This document shows, piece after piece, positions 10,900 to 21,813 of a stretch of DNA of 64,000 nt. The stretch's first letter is position 1; each line of letters opens with the position of its first letter. The notes below the pieces were generated by a model. It saw only the letters and a program-made list of their open reading frames with translations. It was not told the DNA's origin and did not search any database. The DNA lies in the NCBI GenBank assembly GCA_036873135.1, contig JAPTYO010000059.1, positions 24,999,066 to 25,063,065 of the forward strand. The letters are read 5' to 3'. This DNA comes from Clarkia xantiana subsp. parviflora. Taxonomy: Eukaryota; Streptophyta; Magnoliopsida; Myrtales; Onagraceae. The position numbers were made by a program, and so were the translations under genes.

Positions 10900-12084
10900 A
10901 GTTTTCATCTGCCAAATATCTTCTTTTTGTTGTTATTGCTATTTTGCTACACATAAATTATCATCGAGTGGGTACCTCGATCTACATTATCATGATAAAT
11001 TGTTCTGTTTTTTATTAACGTATATATGTTTATATTTCTGATACATGTTTTATAAAAGTCATATTTAAAGCGTTTTTCTATCAGTAACATAATTTTTTAT
11101 TCACAATTAAATAAATTAGCTTTAAATTATTAAAATATGGGATTCTAACATTTTACATTTATATATTAATATTTCAATGTAATAAGCAGTGATAGTTGAA
11201 TGAAAATGGCTTAAAAATATTCAAATAAAACTTAAATTTTAACTAAATAAATGCATATTTATTTAAAAAAGTATCCAATAAAATGTAACTTTATTTGGTA
11301 TAAAAGGGAGGCAACAATAATCTAAAGGTTGTACTATATTGTAGACACTCTAGTCTACCTCCCATTCTAAGGTGTTCTTATTTAAAATAGGAATGTGCCT
11401 ACTAATCGGCATTTCCCCATTTTAAATAGTAACTCTCCATGTTTTTTATTAGTTTATATCAGTCGATTAATATATATATATATATCAACTAACTTATTAT
11501 GGCAAAAAAAAGTTACTTACTTAATATAATCTAATTAATTACTTTAGATTAATTTAGTTTATTTATGATTTTAATTTATTAATTACTTTACTTTAATTGA
11601 TATATTTAAATAACTTTGATTTAATTTAGTTATTTAAATTAATCAAGTAATTAATTTAACGTGATTCTCCATAATTTGAAATTGTGTTATTTTATCGTAA
11701 TTATTTTGAAAGTTAATCATATTAAATTTAGGTAGTTCAAAAAGTGAATTATATGGCCTAAAGTAGGAAATGGAACTAAGCCCAACTATTGTAACTTGTA
11801 AGTGTGAGGTTTTTTGTTTTGTTTATTTTATTTTATATAATGTATATTTTTTCGGCACGTTGCTTAACAAGACACAACCGTGATGCTCTTATTCCTTATT
11901 AAATATGTAGGGACGGTCCTATTATATTATCGTTTACCAATTTTTATTTATTAATTATCATGTTTACGAGATCTAAACATATAATAAAGGTTTGGCACAA
12001 AAAATAACCATTTCTCTTATCACTACTTTCACGTTTTAAAATTTCCACTCTTATAATGATCCAACAAGAATACACAAGATGTCA

Positions 12085-12085
<1 letters not shown>
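10900..12085. other. AT-rich intergenic DNA, no feature recognised
   Basis: Very AT-rich sequence made of TTAATT/AATTAA words (densest at 11500-11720). No gene or transposon terminus is identifiable. Confidence 0.6.

Positions 12086-12176
<91 letters not shown>
12086..12176. repeat. (AT)n microsatellite, about 45 units
   Basis: An uninterrupted run of AT dinucleotides of about 91 bp. The length is likely to be polymorphic, or miscounted in assembly. Confidence 0.97.
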
Positions 12177-12178
<2 letters not shown>

Positions 12179-12369
12179 ACCAAACCACGTGAAAAGTAGG
12201 CATATTATTGCCAGTTGTTGTCCAAATATAAAACCTTCATTATCAAATTATTAGTTAATTTTTTTCCAACAAATTATTAGTTAATTGGCTTTTGAACATT
12301 TTGTTAGTTCAAACTTTTTATGTGTAAAATAGTAGTTTTGTTGAATTATGTCGTTTAACTTGGATGTAA

Positions 12370-12787
12370 GAGCATCCAGAATGCTTTTACATAAATTGTA
12401 TTCTTTAAAGTTGCCACGTAGACATTTATGCACACTTTAAGTAATACGTAAATTTAAGACACACGTAAAAAATATTTTCTCTGCAATCGTATTACTTAAA
12501 CATATTCCTTAAATATATTTTATTATTAGATTTTCCAACAACCACCAATAAGATATTAGCATTAATTATAAAATGAATTAATTTATAATAAAAAAATTGG
12601 TTACGTAATACATAGTGCATTACTTAAATTTAAGGAATGCTTTATGGAAAAACATAAATTTACGTGTGGGTCCCATCTTTAAGGAATGCTATGTAAAACC
12701 ACTGTAGATAGTTTTTGTTGCTTTACTTAAATAAACATGTAGGGCCCACGTTTACGTAATCTTTACGTAATACCATTGTGGATGCTC
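12370..12787. mobile_element. PIF/Harbinger-like MITE (copy 2), 418 bp
   Basis: It begins GAGCATCCAGAATG and ends CCATTGTGGATGCTC, and is flanked by TAA on both sides (12367-12369 and 12788-12790). A 3-bp TAA/TTA duplication with these termini is characteristic of Tourist-like elements. There is no coding capacity. Internal hallmarks shared by all copies are TTGCCACGTAGACATTTATG and TGGGTCCCATCTTTAA. Confidence 0.9.
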
Positions 12788-12790
12788 TAA

Positions 12791-13770
12791 TAGGTTATGT
12801 GTCCAACACATAACAAACAAAACGTATCAAATGGTTAGATGATATTTAGGTAAACGAACAAATTAATAGCTGGTTTTTTTTAACATTATGCTAACTTACA
12901 TTTCATATATATACAAATTATTAACTATATTAAAGTTTTAGTCTAACTTGGATAAAATGGGACCCGTGCTTAGTGTGTGACGAACAAAAATGAAGTAAAT
13001 TTTAACTAATGTTTAATTAGTTAAATAAATTTTTAACTGATTTTCAAGTAGCTATTTTTTAATTATAAATACTTAACATGCGAGTGGTTTATATCTAAGA
13101 ACGAAAGAAATTCTTCAATTTGCATACTGTGAAAAAAAAAGAAAAAAAAAACTTATGTTTATCATTTGTTTAATTGCCACTAAGAAATTTGATAATTAAC
13201 CCAACATAAGTATAAAAAAAAAAAAAAAAAAAAAATCTGCCAGATTTTTTTTTTTTTTTGTAAACAATGCCAGATGGGCATTGGTAAAGAGAACATAATT
13301 TCATTTTACGTGGAATTTGGGATTCTCTTCAACAATATCCACGTACTAACCAGAAACTCGAGATTCTTTTCTTGTCTTTTCCGGTTTTTTTTTTTTGTGA
13401 AGGTCTTTTCCGCTTTCAGTTTTAGAGAAAATTAATTTATATCCGGCCATCTTCCTTTTCTCGTCTAGATGCAAGTGCAACTTGCATTTCAAGAATTTAT
13501 TTATGAACCATTGCACCCAAAACACTTTATTTCTGCACATTTAATTTAATTTACACATGTATCAAATCAGCTTATAATGAATAAACTATTACAAATAAAA
13601 TAATGACATAAATATTGTCTATTCGGAATTTGAAAATACACATCCCATTTTTTAATCCGCAAGTTATTATTATTATTATTATTATTTTGCCAATCAGACA
13701 ATTCAAATTAGACATACAAACTAAAGTATATAGAAATAATATAATTATTAATCTTTAAAAAGTAAAATAA
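12791..13770. other. Intergenic DNA upstream of HDR, no gene recognised
   Basis: Contains poly-A and poly-T runs (13214-13257, where an A run is followed by a T run) and an (ATT)n stretch near 13665-13687. No coding signal was found. Confidence 0.6.
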
Positions 13771-13918
13771 TTGCGAGGGCTGACTGAGGAGGAGGTCGAT
13801 AAAATGCAGCGCAAACGCATCGTTTCCAACCTTGGCATATCATTTCATTACCAGAAAAGAAAAAACCATCCCATATCAGCTTTCCACCATTCTTCTCTCG
13901 CTCAACAGCTCCACTCTA

Positions 13919-16664
13919 ATGGCGATGTCTCTCAACTTCCGCCGCCTTCCCTCTCCTCTGGACCTAGCCCTCCCGCTTCCCCGTGGCGGAGTCGGACCTC
14001 TCCTTTCCCGGAAGCCTCTCTCCATCCGATGCTCTGCCGACTCCTCTCCCTCTGCGTCCTCAGAGCCGGAATTCGATTCCAAAATTTTCAGACACAATCT
14101 GACGAGGAGCGATAATTATAATCGCAAAGGATTCGGCCGCAAGGAGGAGACTCTCAAGCTCATGAACAGCGAGTATACTAGTAAGACCACTGAGCCGTTT
14201 TTGTCTGCATTTTCTGATGTATCGTTTATTTGATCATTGTGAGATTTTTCTAGCTCGATTCACTAACATTTATGCCGCTCCCAAGCTTTCTTTGAAGATT
14301 GGGAATTTCCTATTGGTTATTCTCAATTGGTAGACTGAATTATGAATCTTACTAGTTCTTATGGATCTGGTTTTACGAAGTTATGTCGATGAGCGGGAAA
14401 TGTATTATTTGTGTGATCGAGTAGCATTGCATCTTGGCTCACCAAAATTTGATCCAAGATGAGGGAGATTCTCGGATTTATCAAGAAAATTTAAGCATGG
14501 TGGCTTTTGACTTGATCAGACCACACATTTGAACAAGATTAATCAGCCTTTGACTTGTTTGAATTGTTATATATTTGTCCATATATGCTGTTCTCTTAAT
14601 AACCTGAACATATCAGGTGGTATTATAAAGACTCTGAAGGATAATGGAAACCAGTACACATGGGGCAATGTGACTGTCAAACTAGCAGAAGCATATGGAT
14701 TCTGCTGGGGTGTAGAGCGAGCTGTGCAGATAGCTTATGAAGCCAGAAAGCAGTTTCCTGATGAGAAGATTTGGATTACCAATGAAATTATCCACAACCC
14801 TACTGTCAATAAGGTCTGTTTCTGGTCATTACTTTTCTAGGTTCTAGTTAAGTAATTTTTTTTTTTTTGGCAAACCTAGTTAAGTAATTTAAGGTTAGGT
14901 TATTGATATGCAGTTCTTGTTTGCCACTGTGATTGTTACGCTTGATGATAGAATAGAAGGGCCGACATACTTGAAGTTGAAAATAGGATGAATATGTACT
15001 AAACATTAACATGGGTCTGTTAACCTAAACATGTTTTTACTTGATTTGTTACTTAACCTAGACTACGTGTAAACCATGTAATTCTATTAGACTGCACTTG
15101 GTAGATGCTTTAACAATCTGAAGATATTCTATATGTAATGGAGACAATAAATTCTTCTTGTGATAGCGTCTTGAAGATATGGATATCCAGAATATTCCTC
15201 TGGATGAAGGGATTAAACAATTCGAAGTGGTTGACAAAGGGGATGTTGTTATGCTACCTGCCTTTGGAGCTGCAGTCGATGAGATGTTGACTCTAAGCAA
15301 CAAAAAAGTTCAAATCATCGATACAACTTGCCCATGGGTATCCAAGGTAGTATTGACATCTCTTATTTTCAATCTACATGACTAATGGCTGGTTCCTTTA
15401 TGTAGAACTCACTTCTGTGTTTATAAATGTTTGGAAGGTTTGGACTTCGGTTGAGAAGCATAAGAAGGGAGATTACACCTCAATTATTCATGGTAAATAT
15501 TCTCATGAGGAAACTGTAGCTACTGCATCTTTTGCTGGGAAATATGTAATCATCAAGAACATGAATGAGGCGATGTATGTCTGCGATTACATACTCGGTG
15601 GTGAACTTGATGGATCTAGCTCAACTAAAGAAGCATTCTTGGAGGTGCATTGTCTGCATTCTTCCCTTTATTGTGTCTTGAGTTAATCATTTGGAGTTTA
15701 GCTCTTATGTTAAGGTAATTGTGGGTTTACTGCAGAAATTCAAGTATGCTGTCTCCAGAGGTTTCAATCCTGATGTGGATCTAGTGAAAGTCGGAATTGC
15801 TAACCAAACAACCATGCTGAAGGGCGAGACAGAAGAGATTGGTAAATTGCAGTTGTGCTCATTGATTGATTCTGTTTGAGTTGTGCTTAGTAATAATCAG
15901 ATTGATGTATGAACATCATTACAGGGAAGTTGGTGGAAAAGACCGTGATGCGGAAACATGGAGTGGAGAATCTTAACGAGCACTTCATAAGCTTCAATAC
16001 AATTTGTGATGCAACTCAAGTAAATTCCTCTCCCTCCACTAAAAAGCCTTTGAATTCTCACTAATCTGAATATTTGCAAGTCAGTTCATATATATTGTCT
16101 ATTTATGTCTGTTGTATGTGCTCCTCTGAAGGAGAGACAAGATGCAATGTACAAACTGGTGGAGGAGAAGTTGGATCTGTTGCTGGTGGTTGGTGGGTGG
16201 AACTCGAGCAACACCTCACACTTGCAAGAGATTGCAGAGCTTCGTGGAATCCCCTCATATTGGATAGACGATCAGCAGAGAATCGGCCCTGGAAATAGGG
16301 TAGCATACAAGCTGAATGTAGTATACATAATCCTCAGACTGAAGTTTCTGTATTGCTCTAATCTGATCTTACTGATGGATGATACATTCTTTTTGTAACA
16401 GCACGGCGAATTGATTGAGAAGGATAGTTTTCTACCCGAGGGTGCGATCACGATAGGTGTAACCTCTGGGGCCTCAACTCCTGACAAGGTAAAGTAACTG
16501 TTTAGCTTTGCTTCTTCTCCTGGTAATGTAAAGTAAAGTAGGCTGTTTTGGTGAAATATGAATCATTTAATTACTATGTGGTTATTTACTGAATCCAGGC
16601 TGTGGAAGATGTACTTGTGAAGATCTTCGACATCAAGCAGGGCGAGTCTATGCAAATGGCATGA
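13919..16664 (+). CDS. HDR: HDR/IspH, 4-hydroxy-3-methylbut-2-enyl diphosphate reductase (plastid MEP pathway), 9 exons
   Basis: HDR is the last MEP-pathway enzyme. It reduces HMBPP to IPP and DMAPP in plastids, using a [4Fe-4S] cluster. Exons are 13919-14180, 14617-14813, 15167-15346, 15438-15644, 15736-15841, 15925-16019, 16132-16317, 16402-16488 and 16599-16664. They total 1386 nt and 461 residues, normal for plants, and all phases match. The first 35 or so residues are Ser/Arg/Pro-rich with few acids, as in a chloroplast transit peptide. The three cluster cysteines are present: C117 ([10 protein letters not shown]), C208 (DTTCPWVSK) and C345 (FNTICDATQ). Other landmarks are [68 protein letters not shown] and the C-terminal Met-Ala. 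Nothing is missing. The ATG at 13919 follows a short leader; the open frame extends upstream without a better ATG. Confidence 0.96.
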
Positions 16665-17720
16665 TCCAGGTCCTTACATATGCTGTTTGTTGTATAAGAT
16701 ATGATATGGATAAGTAAAACTGGTGTCCAACAGTTGGGCAGCGCTTAGAGCTTTTTTTTCGGCTTGTAACTTACTGTACTGTGTACTCTGCCGGATAATC
16801 AAGAGTGTAATTTGGTGAGAATAAAAGGTAAAGGGGGTAATTATGCTTTAACTAGTAAATCGAGGATCAAATTGGTGCCGTGGAAGACATGAAGTTTGAA
16901 TTGTTTGTTAGTGACTTAGTCATGTTTCTTTTCCAATATTTCTTTAGTAAAAATAGTCAAGACATTTGACCGTAAGAATGAATTAATCCCTCAAACACTT
17001 CATCCCTGCCATGAAAGTCAAAACGTATCACGGTTTGGTAGTCCATTCTATATCTTCTTCATCTTTCTTATTATTATTATTATTTTTATTATTAGTCATC
17101 ATTAACCTGTGCATCACACGATATTCAGTTTAGATTAAAACTTATATGAATATCATTGTTTTATATTTTGTGTGAACATTTGTTTTCAATATTAATTATT
17201 ACCATAAACTAAATCAGTCAAGTCAGTAATATTTTGTTATGGCAATAAAAAATTTCCATAGTCAAGTTAATCATGCATATTACCAAAAAGGAAGTAAATC
17301 TAAATAATTTTACTTCATTTTGATAGATTTAGATAACTAGATAGATGTTAACCCGGCGTACTTAGTAGGTAAAAATATTGAAGTAGAAGAAAAAAAAGTG
17401 CATTAGACCCTATTCATAAAATTCGTTGTTTTTTTTTTTAAAATTGACTTTTGTATTGCAAATGCATTTTCTTGGACTTCCTTGTTGTGAACGCCAAAAT
17501 CAGTAAATTTCATCTTCTTTATCATATTAGTATCTTTATTTTTAAAAAGCATCTTGAATATCTTTAATTGAGAATCACATTGCTTCTTTAAGAGGAAACT
17601 AAAATACTATTTACCAATTAAACTAACTCATCAACCAATTTAATAAGAAACCATGTCATCCGCATGACACTTTCAAAATTTTGCTTCTCAACGATGCATC
17701 CATTCTTCTTATCTACTTCA
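16665..17720. other. Intergenic DNA downstream of HDR, no gene recognised
   Basis: Probably includes the HDR 3' UTR to about 16830 (AATAAAAGG near 16821). The remainder is AT-rich with an ATT run near 17070. No coding signal. Confidence 0.5.
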
Positions 17721-17729
17721 ATGTTTTAT

Positions 17730-18256
17730 GGAAAACAACATAAATGATCCTTGAACTTTACTTATTTTTCTATTTCTGTCCTTGAACATAATTTTTTTCT
17801 ATTGATGTACTTGAACTCGTCAAATTCATTCTCTTTTAGTCCCGTGTTAAAATTTTACTGTTAATTGTGGGTGATTAGATGTTGATTAAGCAAAAAATAT
17901 TGACATGGACAAGTTGGCGTGTCATAGTTTTGGCCACATCATGTTTAGTGCTTTTCATTTTAATGTTTTTTTTTTATTTTTTTTTATTTTTTTTTTATTT
18001 ATTTATTCATTTTTTTTTAGTTATTGATATATATTAAAAAATATGATGTGAACCTAAATATGTCATGTTAGCTTGTCCACATCAATATTTTTTGCTAAAT
18101 CAGCGTCTAATCACCCACAATTAACAGTAAAATTTAACGACGGGACTATAACAGAATGGATTTGACGAGTTCAAGTACATCAATAGAAAAAAATAAAGTT
18201 CAAGGACAGAAATAGAAAAATGAGTAAAGTTCGAGGACCATTTATATTGTTTTCCC
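17730..18256. mobile_element. Mutator-like fold-back MITE with perfect 9-bp target duplication
   Basis: It is flanked by ATGTTTTAT on both sides (17721-17729 and 18257-18265). The left end GGAAAACAACATAAATGATCC mirrors the right end GGACCATTTATATTGTTTTCCC. Arms of about 220 bp also share ATTAACAGTAAAATTT and its inverse, and TTGACATGGACAAGTTGGC against GCTTGTCCACATCAA. A T-rich centre (17960-18010) separates them. A 9-bp duplication with long inverted repeats fits Mutator-like elements. It is non-coding. Confidence 0.88.
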
Positions 18257-18961
18257 ATGTTTTATCAACCATACTTCATATTAGCTCACTTGTAGCAATG
18301 TATTATGATCTTTCTTAACTTATTTCTGGAATTTTACTTTCATCCTAGAAAAACTCATTCTCAATGAACATAGTTTTATTAGACACACTTTAGTACTAAC
18401 AGTACACCAAGTAGTCAATTAACCAATCATGAATCTGGTCTACACTTCAACTTCATTTTGCTTGCTTATTAAACAAATTTTGGCTTATTTCGGGTAAAAT
18501 ATTTTTATTGTTCATGGTTCTCAATTCATATTCGTGAGATTCAGCATTTAAAAAAAAACTTGTACTAGTCTTACAAAATTCCGTTCTTGAATTTATTTCA
18601 TTTTGAGTCCTCCATATTTGACAAGGCTTGCTATCAACAATTTGAAACTCGTATCTTGCTTAAGACCGCAAAACTCCTTCACTAAACTTTACTTCATAAT
18701 CTTCCCTATGACATAACCATGTAGATTTTCCCTAGTTGCTACATTCTCTCTTATGTTTGGGCGATTTTTGACTATTTCTTTTAAAAAAAAAGCGAAGGCG
18801 AAAAGAGTTTTTCTTAAAAAAGATGTAAATGATATTTTATGTTAAATTTGTGCAAAAAAAATATATTTTATGTTAAATGAAAGGAATTAGATTAATTAGT
18901 TATTGATATATAAATGAGTAAATAAATGATCAAATTAATCCGCATGCTTTCATTTTGTTTA

Positions 18962-19253
18962 GGGTTAACATGTCTTTTGGTCCATGATGTTTGACAACTT
19001 TTGGGTTTTGGTCAATGATGTTTTTTTTACCTAGTTTTGGTACCATATGTTTGCAGATTTTTTTTCTAGTTTTGGTCTAACCGTTACATTCCGTCCATTT
19101 TTTGACATGTTCAAGTCACGTGATCCACTCTAAACTTTAAATTTAGTCCCTCTAATACTTTCTTAACATTTTTTTTTGTTCAATTTAGTTTCGAAGTTTC
19201 AAAATTGGCCCCAAAAGTTGTCAAACATCATAGACCAAAAGACCTGTTAACCC
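18962..19253. mobile_element. Mutator-like fold-back MITE, deletion derivative, 9-bp target duplication
   Basis: The left arm starts GGGTTAACATGTCTTTTGGTCC. The right end GACCAAAAGACCTGTTAACCC is a short mirror of about 42 bp. Flanks TTTTGTTTA (18953-18961) and TTTTATTTA (19254-19262) differ at one base of nine. The left arm is nearly the same as that of the element at 21243-21753, including TCAAGTCACGTGATCCACTC, but most of the right arm is deleted. Confidence 0.82.
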
Positions 19254-19399
19254 TTTTATTTATTATAACTCAAAACCGATAATAAATATTTGAAACATAT
19301 ATAAACTGAGTTCGAACTTGGATCATAAAGCCCAACCTTATTTTTTTTCCCTGAAAATTAAATTGATCCCTCCTAAACTAAACAGAGCAATTTGGAAAG

Positions 19400-19770
19400 C
19401 ATTTGAGGCCCAATGGGCCTAGATCCTGAGCCCGCGTAGCCACCTTCTACATCTAGGGTTTTTAGCTGCCTGCCAATCAGCTAACTGGCTGGCTATAAAT
19501 CAAGTCGAGTAGGAAGCAAACCACAATGCTCCGCCTTTCAATATTCAATAGCTTGTGATAAATTAATTGTTTTTGCCGGCGGCCGGCCGGCCGGCGTCTC
19601 TACAGTGTGTGTATGCTTCAATTATTATTATTGTTAAGAAAGATGAGGCCTTTATTAATCCCAGATGAGCTTGTGTTCATCTGATTCATAGGAGGCCAAT
19701 ATCGATCAACTGTGGCAGTTTCGCTGATAATGTCTACTACTTTCATCTCTTTTTGGGCATTTACTAGTAA
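19400..19770 (+). promoter_or_regulatory. Promoter-like module without an adjacent reading frame
   Basis: Within about 100 bp there is AATGGGCCTAG (site II-like), TCTAGGGTTTTTAG (telo-box-like, at about 19450) and GGCTATAAATCAAG (TATA-like, 19491). This combination is typical of plant ribosome-biogenesis and snoRNA genes. Downstream are an ATG frame of only ten codons, an unusual GGCGGCCGGCCGGCCGGCG run (19579-19597) and a perfect hairpin CAGATGA-8 nt-TCATCTG (19662-19683). No protein gene follows. A small RNA gene, or a decayed promoter, is possible. I could not identify conserved C/D or H/ACA boxes with confidence. Confidence 0.35.
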
Positions 19771-20218
19771 CTTCGCCACACATTCCGCCTTTCTTTGATT
19801 TCCTCCAAAATGTCTCCACTTTTGAAATCGATTTTTTAATGTCTTAGTAATAAGGCATAGAGTTTTTATCCTTCTTAGATTTGATTATATTTGCTATTCG
19901 TATTTGAATATTTGTAAGTAGATAATGTACAAATGATAACTTTTAATCAATAGTGATGATGATTGTATAAGATTTTGAAATAGCCAGCCTTTCATAAGAA
20001 TCCCTAACTTGCTAATGTAATTGAATTGAAGGACCAAATCGTTAATTAATGAAATTAGGGTCAATATTTCAAACAATGTCTAAGATGAGATTGCACCCCT
20101 TAATCAGGTAAAGCAAATGAAAGTTGACCATTTTCGGTTCTAATTACTATTTTCAAATGGGTTAAATGTATGTTTGAGTTTGACTGCTTTCTGTACTAAA
20201 CACAATTTTTAAACTTTA

Positions 20219-21025
20219 AGGGCATGTTTGTTTGCTGGTATTGCGATATTCTAATACCGGTATTAGCTAATACATGCTTACCTAATACAATGTTTGATTG
20301 AGTCATGTATTAGAATATCCTAATACAATGTTTGAATAAATTTTGTATTATGATATCCTAATACAATGATTAAAAGATCTAAATTCCCCATTTTCAATGA
20401 AGATATATTTTACATATGATTAATTTAACAAAGATAAAATTGAAAAAAAAAAAGGAACTTCAAATATTTAAAATAATATTTTTCTTAAAAAAAATCAAAT
20501 TTATGTATAAATAGTAAAACTATTTTTGTTAATGTATAAAGAAAGTAAAACAAAAGAATTGAAAAATGATTAGCCCAAATTGGCATGTTCTAGTCGGGCC
20601 AGACCGAACTAAACCAAAGTGACATAAAGCAACCCGACCTTAACAGCCTGAATTGCTCAACCCGAATCGAACCGCACAGCCCGGTCTAAACTGACCAGTC
20701 CAGCCCGAACTGTACAGCCCTACCCGAACTGACTAGCCCGGCCTGAACATGACTCGGCCCGAACTGACACATTCCGAAGTTTCGATGTAAACGGGATCCG
20801 GCCTGAAGTTACGATGTAAACGGTGAGAGTTTGTCATATATTACAAAGGTAAATTGGTAATTATGAAATTGGTATTAACTAATGTTTTACTTTTAGATTA
20901 TTAATTAATACCAAATTCTTTTTATAATTGAGTTATTAGTTAATACCAATGCCAAGTCGAAACAAACACGGTATTAGCTAATACCGGTATTAGGATATCA
21001 CAATACTGGCAAACAAATATGCTCT
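20219..21025. mobile_element. hAT-like inverted-repeat transposon, non-autonomous
   Basis: The left end AGGGCATGTTTGTTTGCTGG mirrors the right end CTGGCAAACAAATATGCTCT. Sub-terminal CTAATACCGGTATTAGCTAATAC is repeated in mirror at about 20975-20995. Flanking 8-mers AAACTTTA (20211-20218) and AAAATTTA (21026-21033) differ at one base, fitting an 8-bp hAT duplication. The centre (about 20590-20800) is GC-rich, with repeated CCCGAACTGAC-type words. No transposase is present. Confidence 0.72.
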
Positions 21026-21242
21026 AAAATTTAAAAACATTTAAAACTAACTACTCAGAACCCTAAGCTAAAACAGATCTGCATAGCGTTAATTATTCAT
21101 AAACTGAAATTGAACGAGAATGAAAGTTGCGTTGAGCTCAGTATATCCAAATGATTAGCCATCACAAAATCGTTACATTAATGACATGTCAATACTCTTA
21201 CATATATGCAACAATTTTACAAAAGAGGAACCGTATTATGAA

Positions 21243-21753
21243 AGGTTAACAGATCTTTTAGTCCATGATGTTTGACCAGTTTTGAGTTTTGGTTTATGAT
21301 ATTATTTTTTTCCTAGTTTTGGTACCATATGATTGCAGATTTTTTCTAGTTTTGGTCCGACCGATACATTCTGTCCATTTTTTGACATGTACAAGTCACG
21401 TGATCCACTCTAAACTTTCAATTTTATTCAATTTAGTCCCTCTAATATATTCCTAACATTTTTTTTTTTTCAATTTAGTCCCGGAGTTTCAAAAATTCAA
21501 TTAAACCTATTGTCAAATTGGAACTTCGGGACTAAATTGAATAAAAAAAATTAAGAAAGTATTAGAGGACTAAATTTAAAGTTTAGAGTGGATCACGTGA
21601 CTTGAACATGTCAAAAAATGAACGGAATGTAACGGTTAGACCAAAACTAGAAAAAATCTGCAAACATATGATACCAAAACTAGGTAAAAAAAAAAACATT
21701 GACCAAAACCCAAAAGTTGTCAAACATCATGGACCAAAAGACCTGTTAATCCT
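21243..21753. mobile_element. Mutator-like fold-back element, both arms present
   Basis: The arms of about 240 bp are close reverse complements. AGTCACGTGATCCACTCTAAA at the left is mirrored by the inverse near 21590. The outer ends are AGGTTAACAGATCTTTTAG and CAAAAGACCTGTTAATCCT. The flanks are similar AT-rich words (TATTATGAA and ATTATAAAT), but a precise duplication cannot be fixed. It lies about 60 bp beyond the stop codon of the receptor kinase and may fall in its 3' UTR. Confidence 0.8.
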
Positions 21754-21813
21754 ATTATAAATGTTCAAATTGGACATGCATAAACATTACCAGTTATCTC
21801 ATCATCGTCATCA

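Noticed and set aside
19309..19335. Possible tRNA B-box (GAGTTCGAACTTGG)
   Set aside because: No A-box, acceptor stem or anticodon arm can be placed around it. No convincing tRNA was found anywhere in the window.
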